A DNA stretch of 64,000 bases from Chryseobacterium sp. KACC 21268 (lineage in GTDB: Bacteria > Bacteroidota > Bacteroidia > Flavobacteriales > Weeksellaceae), in assembly GCA_028736075.1 (NCBI GenBank), contig CP117875.1:3038001-3102000 (forward strand). The letters run 5' to 3'. The notes under the pieces are model-generated. The model saw nothing but the letters and a program-made list of their open reading frames with translations. It had not been told where the DNA came from and ran no database searches. This document shows positions 28,283 through 36,502 of the stretch, piece by piece. The position numbers and the translations under genes are program-made. Every line of letters starts with the position of its first letter. The first letter of the stretch is position 1.

Positions 28283-28645
28283 CTACAGGACATATCTATT
28301 GATGGTAGACACAAGCTCGTCAAGATCGAACGGTTTCTTGATGTGATCTTCAGCTTCACAATCATTTTGCAATGAAGCAATATGATTGCTGGCGCTGATC
28401 AGGAGAACGGGTATGTTCTTAAATTCTCCGTTGTCCTTTAGCAATTTGATTGCAGCAACACCGCCGATATCAGGAATTTGATTGTCCATTAAAATAAGAT
28501 CGGGCAGAAAAACTGAAACCCTCTCTAAGATATCGTGTGAGGTCTTTGAGATCTCAATATCGAAACCACTATCGATGAGGATGATCTGGATAACTTCAAG
28601 TATCGCTTCATCGTCATCGAAGATCAAGATTTTTTTCTTTGGCAT
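28283..28645 (-). CDS. single-domain response regulator
   Basis: 120 residues from ATG 28645 (MPKKKILIFDDDEAILEVIQ). The DDD pocket, phosphoacceptor Asp in LILMDNQIPD, Ser switch in VLLISASNH and Lys in IKKPFDLDE are intact. It lies 146 bp upstream of the multi-PAS kinase, same strand. Degenerate copies of this gene lie at ~46189-46340 and ~50135-50500; the intergenic sequence between it and the kinase is also copied in the first of these. Confidence 0.9.
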   Translation of the reverse strand: MPKKKILIFDDDEAILEVIQIILIDSGFDIEISKTSHDILERVSVFLPDLILMDNQIPDIGGVAAIKLLKDNGEFKNIPVLLISASNHIASLQNDCEAEDHIKKPFDLDELVSTINRYVL

Positions 28646-29106
28646 TAATTATTTATCATTCAAAATTATACGAGATACTTTTTGACAATTGCCATAATCA
28701 GATCCATTAAATGATGATGCAAATATACTATATTTTAATTACTAATTACGATGAAAATCTGTCCTCTAAGATACCTATCCGGTCAGCAGCTATCCTTTAA
28801 TAATACAACCTTAAAATCTGAATCCAATGTGTCTAAAAATCTTCAATATTAGTTTTTGTACATGTGTAAAAAAATGATCTTCTGATCACAATATTTTTGA
28901 AGTTTACATTACCTAAAATATTGTTATACGGAATATGCACCATACTACATTTTGAACGTGTAAATAATATTAATAATAATAATAATAATATATTTCATAT
29001 CAAAATGACGGATTAATATCAATTCATCTTCTAATGAATCAGAGAGCAGTACATTTATTTTAATTATAAAGATTAAAAATTTTTGTATTATGAAACAACC
29101 CAAATA
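28646..29106. other. intergenic stretch upstream of the kinase operon
   Basis: AT-rich DNA between convergent-looking transcription units; it holds the promoter of the response regulator at 28645 and a TAA microsatellite. No ORF. Confidence 0.4.
28971..28990. repeat. TAA trinucleotide microsatellite
   Basis: About 6.7 perfect TAA units in non-coding DNA, ~325 bp upstream of the response regulator start. Length change by slippage is possible. Confidence 0.85.
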
Positions 29107-29604
29107 TCACAGGTGGATAAAAATTATTCTCCATGACAATAGAATAAGTATAGATGCAACAAAAAGATAGATATTGGTGCACTTATAAATATTTTTATTC
29201 CTTCTGTTAAGATGTTGTAACATAAGAACAATAACAGAACTTACAATTATATTGATATTGTGGTCCCTTAACAAAATAACATTTACATTAGCACTTGGGT
29301 TAAATATTAATCCCTTTAAAAAAAATAGAAGGTAAATAATCCACGAGGAAAAGAATATATTCAGATATTTAATCAGATCTAATTCTCCGAATATTGACGT
29401 TTTTTGTTGGAGGAACATCAAAATTAAAAAATTCAGACAAAAACCGATAACGATTATTGTAAATCCTACAAAAGGAGTTTTGCCCAATAAAATTTTATTC
29501 AACAAAAAATTAGTGGCAATAACAAAAGTTGCAACTGCAAGCAACTGTGAGATGGAAATGATGAAATTTCTCATTTTGGGATTAGTTTTTTTGTTAAAAT
29601 ACAT
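29107..29604 (-). CDS. hypothetical multi-pass membrane protein
   Basis: 165 residues from ATG 29604 (MYFNKKTNPKMRNFIIS); a longer frame from a TTG at 29646 exists but is less likely. Four or five hydrophobic segments are visible: SISQLLAVATFVIATNFLL, GFTIIVIGFCLNFLILMFL, YLNIFFSSWIIYLLFFL, NIIVSSVIVLML and FVASILILLSWRII. No conserved polar motif or family is recognised. It is isolated. Confidence 0.6.
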   Translation of the reverse strand: MYFNKKTNPKMRNFIISISQLLAVATFVIATNFLLNKILLGKTPFVGFTIIVIGFCLNFLILMFLQQKTSIFGELDLIKYLNIFFSSWIIYLLFFLKGLIFNPSANVNVILLRDHNINIIVSSVIVLMLQHLNRRNKNIYKCTNIYLFVASILILLSWRIIFIHL

Positions 29605-29888
29605 CTTGATCAATACTCTTTGAAGTAGAACACATAGCAGGATCAAAGATTATGACAATTTACTAATAATATTTCAATATTTTTTATGATTTGAATCACA
29701 TACTATATTTTTGTTGAAAATTTAATAATGATTAAACCATAAAAAATAAAAAAAATCGCTTACAATAAGTGTTTAAAAAAAACAGTTGCTGTCGTCTGAA
29801 TGTAGAAATTCTAAGGATGATATTCTTTGAATTGGTGTCTATAATAATTATAATATCGTAAAAATAAACTTTTAAAACGGCGATCTAA

Positions 29889-30203
29889 TTAATTTTTAAT
29901 ATTAATTACTTTAATTATCAGATTAACAAAAAAGAGTTTTAAATATTTTTTTAATATAAAGATTATGACTGCAAGTAATAAATAAAAACTTGCAACAATT
30001 AGAAAACCAAAGGATAATTTATTCAACTCTTCGCCTATCCAAAAGGCTATTCCAAGATTTAACAAGAGGAAGAAAAAAGATATAAATGTACCAGCAACTG
30101 CAATTATTATCACTGAACCAGCTGTATGAGCTGATTTTTCAATAACTTCAATTTTGATAAGTTCAATTTTTTTTGAAATATATCGCTTTACTAAATCTAT
30201 CAT
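29889..30203 (-). CDS. phage holin family (Holin-X-like) membrane protein
   Basis: 104 residues from ATG 30203. An N-terminal amphipathic helix (MIDLVKRYISKKIELIKIEV) precedes two membrane helices (VIIIAVAGTFISFFFLLLNL and LIVASFYLLLAVIIFIL) with a G-I-A-F-W-I-G-E loop between them. This is the layout of PF07332-type proteins, which in Bacteroidetes are ordinary chromosomal envelope-stress proteins often near YtxH; despite the name there is no prophage here. The role is unproven. Confidence 0.75.
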   Translation of the reverse strand: MIDLVKRYISKKIELIKIEVIEKSAHTAGSVIIIAVAGTFISFFFLLLNLGIAFWIGEELNKLSFGFLIVASFYLLLAVIIFILKKYLKLFFVNLIIKVINIKN

Positions 30204-30680
30204 AGTCTTTCTATTGGGTTATTAAGATGAAAGATCCACATTTTTATTAACTTGCTTCACTCTCATCCAATACGTTTCATAGAAAAATAGGAGAACCATA
30301 ATTGGTACTCCTAGATTTCAAGATAAAACTTGTTTATAATAAGGATTAAATGATTATTTTGATTGATCAAAAACTTTGCCAATTAGGAATCAATGAGCGA
30401 TAGAAAAATAAAACATTAGATATCACTTAATTATAAGTAATTATAATTATAAGATGTGGTGTGATATCTTAAATATGTGTGATCGTGCGATTATTATGGA
30501 TAATCGTGCTATTTAATTACTCCTATTTGGGCGTAATTTAGCCTTGTCAGAAATCTTCATTAGGGGATAAAAGATAGGTAGTTGTATAATTGATAATTTT
30601 TTCATTTAAATAATTATGTTTTTTAAGAAGGTTTACAATTCTTTGTAACGACGAGATAAAAATCAATTAAATATTATATT
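30204..30680. other. divergent intergenic region with hairpins
   Basis: It separates the holin-like gene (minus) from adhP (plus). A hairpin at 30485-30509 (CGATTAT / ATAATCG core, extended by G-U pairs) lies ~170 bp upstream of adhP and could be an operator or transcript structure. A separate terminator-like hairpin at 30289-30312 is listed on its own. Confidence 0.4.
30289..30312 (-). terminator. minus-strand terminator-like hairpin without a clear gene
   Basis: AGGAG-A-ACCA / TGGT-A-CTCCT forms a 9-bp stem with one internal A-A mismatch; on the minus strand it is followed by TATTTTTC. No minus-strand gene ends here; a short upstream transcript from ~30320-30480 would be needed. Confidence 0.45.
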
Positions 30681-31712
30681 ATGATTCCAAAAACAATGAA
30701 AGCGGCAGTTGTACATGGTTATGGACAGCCATTAAAAATCATGGAAGTTCCTGTGAAAACACCGGGACGATATGAGGTTTTAGTAAAAGTTATCGCTTGC
30801 GGGGTCTGCCATACTGATCTTCATGCTGTTGATGGTGATTGGCCTGCGAAACCAAAGATGCCCCTGATCCCGGGACACGAAGGTGTTGGGATTGTTGTAG
30901 CGTGCGGACCGGAAGCAATGGTAAAAGAAGGTGATGCGGTAGGTGTTCCATGGCTTTATTCGGCTTGCGGATGTTGTGACTACTGTATCACAGGATGGGA
31001 AACGCTTTGTGAAGTACAGCAAAACGGAGGTTATAGTGTCGATGGTGGATTTGCAGAGTATGTTATTGCAGATTCACGTTATGTGGGACATCTTAAATCC
31101 AATGTCAATTTTATTGAGATAGCTCCGATCCTATGCGCTGGTGTAACTGTTTACAAGGGGCTGAAGGAAACTGAGACAAAACCTGGAGAATGGGTTGCCA
31201 TTTCAGGAATCGGGGGATTAGGTCACGTAGCTGTACAGTATGCAAAGGCTATGGGCATGCATGTTGCAGCGATCGATGTATCAGATGACAAATTAGCGAT
31301 GGCGAAAAAGCTGGGCGCAGATCTCGTTGTAAATGCAAAGGACACCGATCCGGGACAATACCTTCATAAGGAAGTCGGAGGAATGCACGGTTCACTTATC
31401 ACTGCTGTATCTCCCATTGCATTCAAACAAGGAATAGATGTATTGAGGAGAAAAGGAACCATTGCACTAAACGGCCTTCCTCCAGGATCTTTCCCACTAC
31501 CAATATTTGAAACAGTTATAAAAAGAATTACAGTGAGAGGTTCCATCGTCGGAACCAGAAAAGATCTGCAGGAAGCACTGGACTTCGCCAATGAAGGTTT
31601 GGTAAAAGCAACTGTCACATCTGCAAAACTAGAAGATATCAATGATGTTTTTGATAAAATGAAAGCTGGTCAGATCGATGGAAGGATTGTTTTAGATATA
31701 GCAAGTGCTTAA
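30681..31712 (+). CDS. adhP: zinc-dependent alcohol dehydrogenase AdhP
   Basis: 343 residues, the usual AdhP length. Catalytic zinc ligands are C43 (in [10 protein letters not shown]) and H66 (GHEGVG), with a Cys in [11 protein letters not shown]; the structural zinc uses C96, C99, C102 and C110. The Rossmann NAD site is [18 protein letters not shown], with the Asp of AAIDVSDDK selecting NAD. The enzyme interconverts primary alcohols (ethanol) and aldehydes with NAD(H) in the cytosol. It stands alone; the start at 30681 is preferred, but Met6 is possible. Confidence 0.95.
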   Translation: MIPKTMKAAVVHGYGQPLKIMEVPVKTPGRYEVLVKVIACGVCHTDLHAVDGDWPAKPKMPLIPGHEGVGIVVACGPEAMVKEGDAVGVPWLYSACGCCDYCITGWETLCEVQQNGGYSVDGGFAEYVIADSRYVGHLKSNVNFIEIAPILCAGVTVYKGLKETETKPGEWVAISGIGGLGHVAVQYAKAMGMHVAAIDVSDDKLAMAKKLGADLVVNAKDTDPGQYLHKEVGGMHGSLITAVSPIAFKQGIDVLRRKGTIALNGLPPGSFPLPIFETVIKRITVRGSIVGTRKDLQEALDFANEGLVKATVTSAKLEDINDVFDKMKAGQIDGRIVLDIASA

Positions 31713-32370
31713 ATCAACAAATAAAATTTCACTATTTTTATTTAGTTCGTAAGAACGAAAAATATTAACAAATGATGGAAAAATTAATATTTCGAGGTAT
31801 TACTCATTAGAGTGAGATGGGTAATACTAAAAAATTTTAGTTGCTAGCTTGAAGCTGTCGACGCGAATACTGTACGTGGATTAGAAAAAAATTGATCGAC
31901 TTGCTGACCAAACCATATCTTCAATAATTTACGATATTAAATATCAACTTGACCATTGATAGGTAAATGAATAAAATTTAACTGTTGATGGTGTGACAGC
32001 AGAACCCAGTTACTCCGTTTGGATATTGCTGTTGTTGCATTAGCTGCAAAGAAAGAACTACGTCATCCCAACTTAGTGTTTTTCAATCTTATTCATAGAA
32101 AAGATAACAAAAATTAGAAATGGATCGTATACTGGAAAACCAATAAACTATCTAGATTGAGATAACTATATATTGCGTGGACAACAGCATCAATATTAAC
32201 AATAAAAAAAAAAATAATGTTTATTTTGGTGAACATTATTTTACTATTTTAGGCATAATAGTTGATGTGATTTTTGTACCAGACTATAGATTATACAAAT
32301 CACAAAATAATAATGACTGAAAAAATCCCCTTCATTTAATGAAACCGGGGATATTCTAGTTAACAATACC
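31713..32370. other. gene-poor stretch
   Basis: A plus-strand reading around 32010-32118 (RLDIAVVALAAKKELRHPNL...) looks coding-like for ~35 codons but has no start and no family that I know, perhaps a gene scrap. Nothing else is recognised. Confidence 0.35.
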
Positions 32371-32730
32371 ATGAATTACAAACTTGAACTCAATGTACAG
32401 CCCAACGGCACCAAAACTATTTTTAATTCGATAACGTTTGCAACCTTTAAGATCAATATCATCGATAGGTATAAAGGAAACATGATACAGAATCCTATTC
32501 ATTTGGAAACAATATTCAAAGTAAGAACATCGGACAACCAGCTTATAGAGAACAAAAGGGGAAATACCAGAGTCTTTTTAAAAGATACCGATCTGGAGCA
32601 CTACAGAAAACTTATAAATACAATCAATTCTCATCAATACAAAACAAAAAAAATTGATCAGATTATTGCAGATGAGAAATATGTAAACTTTATGATAAGT
32701 TTGTTGTTAAGCAACTACAATCTAAACTAA
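32371..32730 (+). CDS. hypothetical protein
   Basis: 119 residues from ATG (MNYKLELNVQPNGTKTIFNS). Mixed alpha/beta composition, no signal peptide or membrane segment. The first ~70 residues look beta-rich and the last 50 helical (YRKLINTINSHQYKTKKIDQ). No family is recognised. The frame is free of stops and well balanced in charge, so I take it as a likely real gene in an otherwise barren region. Confidence 0.55.
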   Translation: MNYKLELNVQPNGTKTIFNSITFATFKINIIDRYKGNMIQNPIHLETIFKVRTSDNQLIENKRGNTRVFLKDTDLEHYRKLINTINSHQYKTKKIDQIIADEKYVNFMISLLLSNYNLN

Positions 32731-33460
32731 ATTTTAAGAAATTTGTCAGCAAAAATGTACCTCCAGAGAATAGTATGATCTTAAATATATAAAATCTAGT
32801 ATTCTGCCACTTTGGTTATTTTAGCAGGGTCTATTAAACTAATATGGTCTGAAATGAGCAAAAAAAAGATTTGGCCAATGTCGTTTGTTAAGATAATTTA
32901 AAAGTGCTGCATTGCAATTATTCAATTGGAATAGTACATTGCTTGCAATCGTAAAGAATGCATCGCTATTAGTGCGTAGGTATAATGTAACTTTCTCAAT
33001 ATTTCTATTCAGCACTAAACAATTAATCTAGTGATTTTTGTCATTTTTAGAATTAAAATTTACAGCGTAATACAATTAATAAAATTATTTGCTATTAATT
33101 TGTCTACCATTATTCATTGATGGAATGAACTATAACTACTAGACCTAAATTATGATGCTGTCTGAATTCATTTTGATTCTTTCAATTGCAACAAAATATG
33201 CACTATCCTTCCAAAAAAAACATATCCTTTTTGAACATTCTGAAACTAAGATCTCCAAAGAGATCGTGCTGGAAAGTGATGACAAAACATTTTATTATAG
33301 GAATTCACCAGGAAGAGGCAAAAGGAGGAATTATCGAGTATCAAGATAAAGATCAATACAATTTAAAGTGTAATGTGATCTTAAAAATGCTTTAGATTTT
33401 AGTATGACTGCTCGGTATCACATATTAAATAATCTATTTGATCGTGCGACTTCTGGGATT
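32731..33460. other. gene-poor stretch with a possible frameshifted ORF
   Basis: Two overlapping plus-strand frames at 33152-33349 and 33186-33395 look like one small gene split by a frameshift (ISKEIVLESDDKTFYY in one; GGIIEYQDKDQYNLKCNVIL in the other). No family is recognised. The rest is AT-rich and empty. Confidence 0.35.
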
Positions 33461-33811
33461 TTACCATTTCTGACCCCAGTTGTGCAGATCCAAAATCAGC
33501 TTCAAAAGCTCCTTACCTTTTGCACTTGTCTCATAATGTACCTATGGAGGAATCCCATCATCGATATTTCTGGAAATAATCAATGACTCATCCTACAGCA
33601 CCTTCAAACGTCTTCCCAGAAACTGATCAGAGAGCGTAGGAAATTCCCTTTTCAATTTGCTGAACAGTGCGATGTCATTGTCGATACAATATAAGATCTG
33701 CATTTTCCAGCGCAGGGAGATATTGGCAGGGATCTCGTTCACATCACAAGCTTCTGCAAGTTTCTCCTTGTTTTCTGTATTGGATGACAGTGTTTTTCTA
33801 ATTGCTCCCAT
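33461..33811 (-). pseudogene. HxlR-family regulator with two in-frame stops
   Basis: One unbroken frame of 116 codons from ATG 33811 to TAA 33463-33461 reads as a full-length HxlR winged-helix regulator: ISLRWKMQILYCIDNDIALF, LKREFPTLSDQFLGRRLKVL, ESLIISRNIDDGIPP, VHYETSAKGKELLKLILDLH, NWGQKW. Two TAG codons interrupt it, at 33595-33593 and 33544-33542; in relatives the second site is usually Gln (PPQVHY), so CAG to TAG fits. There is no frameshift. HxlR proteins usually sense reactive aldehydes, quinones or other electrophiles and control a nearby oxidoreductase; no such target remains next door. Confidence 0.8.
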
Positions 33812-33827
33812 AATATCATCATCTGTA

Positions 33828-33847
33828 GACTCACCTTAGGGTGAGTC
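33828..33847. promoter_or_regulatory. palindrome upstream of the HxlR pseudogene
   Basis: GACTCACC (33828-33835) and GGTGAGTC (33840-33847) form a perfect 8-bp inverted repeat around TTAG, 16 bp upstream of the HxlR start codon. This fits a dimer-binding operator for autoregulation by the HxlR protein, a family habit. No T run follows, so a terminator is unlikely. Confidence 0.45.
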
Positions 33848-34063
33848 ATTGCAGTCTTTAGGGTCTATCATTACTTTTGACCCATCGTTAACAATACAAA
33901 TTTAACTTGTTGAATCGATTCTATAATTTTGATTACATCTTTTGTTTTCAAGCTTTCCGATATAGTAAATATTTATCAGCGTATTGTAGGATTTGTTAAA
34001 TTAAATGCGAAATTTGCAGACTATCTATTTTTTAATAATCCTGCCCCAAACATCGAATAGCTT

Positions 34064-36268
34064 ATGCGTACAATAGAGTGTCATGAAGAAAAGATCCATC
34101 TCTGTGGAAACATCCAGGACCTGGGCTATCTGATTGTATTCGATGATTACAGTTGTATTGCTGCAAGCGAAAATATATCCGAGATCACATCTTTCACAGC
34201 CGCGACAATCGTTGGAAATTTTTTGGAGGATATCCTAAATGATATAGTGCCAAAACTTGAACTCACCCATGCGGTCATTGAGAAGGAAATTTCAGGAAAC
34301 TTGTTCTATCGTTATGTTGAAAGGATCCTCCTTAACGAACAACACTACTACATCAGCATATACAGACACAATAACAAGTTATATGTAGAGATCGAACTCG
34401 CTCATAGGGAGCAAATCAAAAGTACAAGCCTTTATTATTACGCAAAATTTATAGAAGATAGAGAACTGGAAAGTACTTGGCAGTCCCTGACGCATCTGAT
34501 AAGAGAGATTATCGGTTTTGACCGTGTCCTGGTCTACCAATTTCTTGAAGATAAAGGAGGAAAGGTCGTAGCCGAATCCAAGAATGACAATATAGAATCT
34601 TTGATGGGATTTCGCTACCCGGAATTTGACATTCCGAAGCAGGCCCGCGAACTTTACAAGATCTTCCATGCAAGGCATACGGCAGACGTAGATGCTCCAG
34701 TATTCAAGATATTAGGGCGTTCAGCAGAAGAGATCGACCTGACCAGGTGCAGTATCAGGGCACTCTCTCCCACCCATCTTCAATACATTAGGAATTCAGG
34801 CATGCGGGCAAGCGCTAGCTTTTCAATTATTGTGGAGGGCGAGCTATGGGGAATGGTTACTTGTCAGCATCATACGCCTATACACGTAGACCTGTCTCAA
34901 AGACATCTATGTGTATTTCTGACACAGTATGCAGTCAACTACTATCTGGCGGAATTTCAGAAAGAAAAGCTTATTTCCCAGACGGTAATGGGCATTTTGG
35001 AAAGAGACTTGAAGGCAGAACTGCTGATCACGAGGGACAAATATGGAGTACTGGAAAGATTTGGCGGTCAGATCATGGAGATCATATCTGCTAATGGTCT
35101 GGTAATTAAGCACGATTATGGTAAGTACACGTTCGGACAGATCCCAGATGATGAGAAATTACAGGAAATTGAAAAATTTATTTCAGAAAGATTGTATGAA
35201 ACTATTTATTTCACGGATGCCTATGATCAGGTCAGCAGAGTATCTATAGATGATAAAAATCCATTTCTCCCAGGAATTTTGAGACTTGACCTTATGCCAG
35301 CAACAGGGTGGTATCTGTATGCTTTCAGAAAAGAAAGGATCGTGCAGGAGACCTGGGCCGGAAAACCCGAAAAGGTAATCCGATATGATCCGCATAATAA
35401 TGTGAACTATGCTTCCCCAAGAAATTCGTTTCAAGCTTGGATCGAGATCACAAAAGGGAAAGCAGAAGCCTGGAAACACTCGGACATTCAATTCTTAAAA
35501 GATGTAGCAAACATTGTCCAGCATTCCATTGCTCAGCGTGGAGGAGAGATCGAAGAGCTAAACAAAGAACTAATCCGCTCGAATAACGCCTTGGAAACTT
35601 TCGGGTACACCTTAACCCATGATCTTAAAAATCCATTGACATCGATTCAGCTCTCAGCTCAGATGTTCATTCGTAAAAAGGACATGCCAGATGCGCTGAG
35701 ATTAAAGCTGGCAGAAAATATCATTGAAAGTTCTAAACTGATCAATGACATGATGGACAAGGTCTACAAAATGTCTCAGGTAACGAATATTGAGTTTGAG
35801 CTTGAGTTGATCGATCCCACACCTAAGATAGAAGCTATTGCGGAAAACTCGAAATATCAGTATGAGGTCACAAATCTTCTATTCGATCTAGGTCCTTGCT
35901 TGCCTATCTGGGGTGAGAGAACACTTATATATCAGCTATTTTTAAATATCGTCGGAAACGCTATCAAATATAGTAGCAAAAACCAGTCACCGAAAGTAGA
36001 AGTATACAGCAAAAATGAGGGGGAGGGTAAGATTATTTATTATATAAAAGATAATGGTATCGGTATGGACCTGAGCGATCAATCCAATATTTTCGAGATT
36101 TTCAAGAGGATGCCTAATACTCAAGGTTTTGAAGGTTCGGGGATTGGTCTTTCTATTGTGAAGAGAATAGCAGATAAGCTTGGTGCAAAAATATTTGTAG
36201 AAAGTGAGCTTAATATTGGTACGGTATTTATGATCGAGTTTTCTGAAAGTATTTCTTTGCAGCTTTAA
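34064..36268 (+). CDS. bacteriophytochrome histidine kinase
   Basis: 734 residues. PAS (~1-115), GAF (~130-300), PHY (~310-490), HisKA (~510-580), HATPase (~620-730). Cys5 in MRTIECHEEKIHLCGNIQDLG lies where bacteriophytochromes attach biliverdin (family CxxExIHxPGxIQxxG). The GAF pocket keeps DIP (in YPEFDIPKQAREL, usually PxSDIPxQAR), the SPTHLQYIRNSGMRAS helix and CQHHTP (usually CHHYxP). The PHY tongue has SPRNSFQAW (PRxSF). Phospho-His is in TLTHDLKNPLTS; HATPase has DNGIGMDLSD and GSGIGLSIV. It should sense red/far-red light in the cytosol. There is no response regulator or heme oxygenase next to it. Confidence 0.9.
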   Translation: MRTIECHEEKIHLCGNIQDLGYLIVFDDYSCIAASENISEITSFTAATIVGNFLEDILNDIVPKLELTHAVIEKEISGNLFYRYVERILLNEQHYYISIYRHNNKLYVEIELAHREQIKSTSLYYYAKFIEDRELESTWQSLTHLIREIIGFDRVLVYQFLEDKGGKVVAESKNDNIESLMGFRYPEFDIPKQARELYKIFHARHTADVDAPVFKILGRSAEEIDLTRCSIRALSPTHLQYIRNSGMRASASFSIIVEGELWGMVTCQHHTPIHVDLSQRHLCVFLTQYAVNYYLAEFQKEKLISQTVMGILERDLKAELLITRDKYGVLERFGGQIMEIISANGLVIKHDYGKYTFGQIPDDEKLQEIEKFISERLYETIYFTDAYDQVSRVSIDDKNPFLPGILRLDLMPATGWYLYAFRKERIVQETWAGKPEKVIRYDPHNNVNYASPRNSFQAWIEITKGKAEAWKHSDIQFLKDVANIVQHSIAQRGGEIEELNKELIRSNNALETFGYTLTHDLKNPLTSIQLSAQMFIRKKDMPDALRLKLAENIIESSKLINDMMDKVYKMSQVTNIEFELELIDPTPKIEAIAENSKYQYEVTNLLFDLGPCLPIWGERTLIYQLFLNIVGNAIKYSSKNQSPKVEVYSKNEGEGKIIYYIKDNGIGMDLSDQSNIFEIFKRMPNTQGFEGSGIGLSIVKRIADKLGAKIFVESELNIGTVFMIEFSESISLQL

Positions 36269-36502
36269 GGATTGAAACTGCTTTAACTATACGATGATCT
36301 TGATTTGTCATCATAAAGTCAAATGATATTCATTGCATCTTATAAATTAATGCTGAAAACTATATCTGTATTTCACTCACAACTTTAATGATAAAGTCCT
36401 GGAATAGAGAAATTGGCGCTAGCAAGAATAGCTGTCTCAGTACCCAGATCGCGCGCTCATCTCCATTTTAAATCGACCTTAGTTCTAATATTATTGTTGT
36501 TT

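Noticed and set aside
29889-30203. Holin-like gene as a sign of a prophage
   Set aside because: No other phage gene is nearby; this family is a common chromosomal membrane protein in Bacteroidetes.
33407-33586. 60-codon plus-strand frame MTARYHILNN...
   Set aside because: It is antisense to the HxlR reading frame, whose family match is much stronger.
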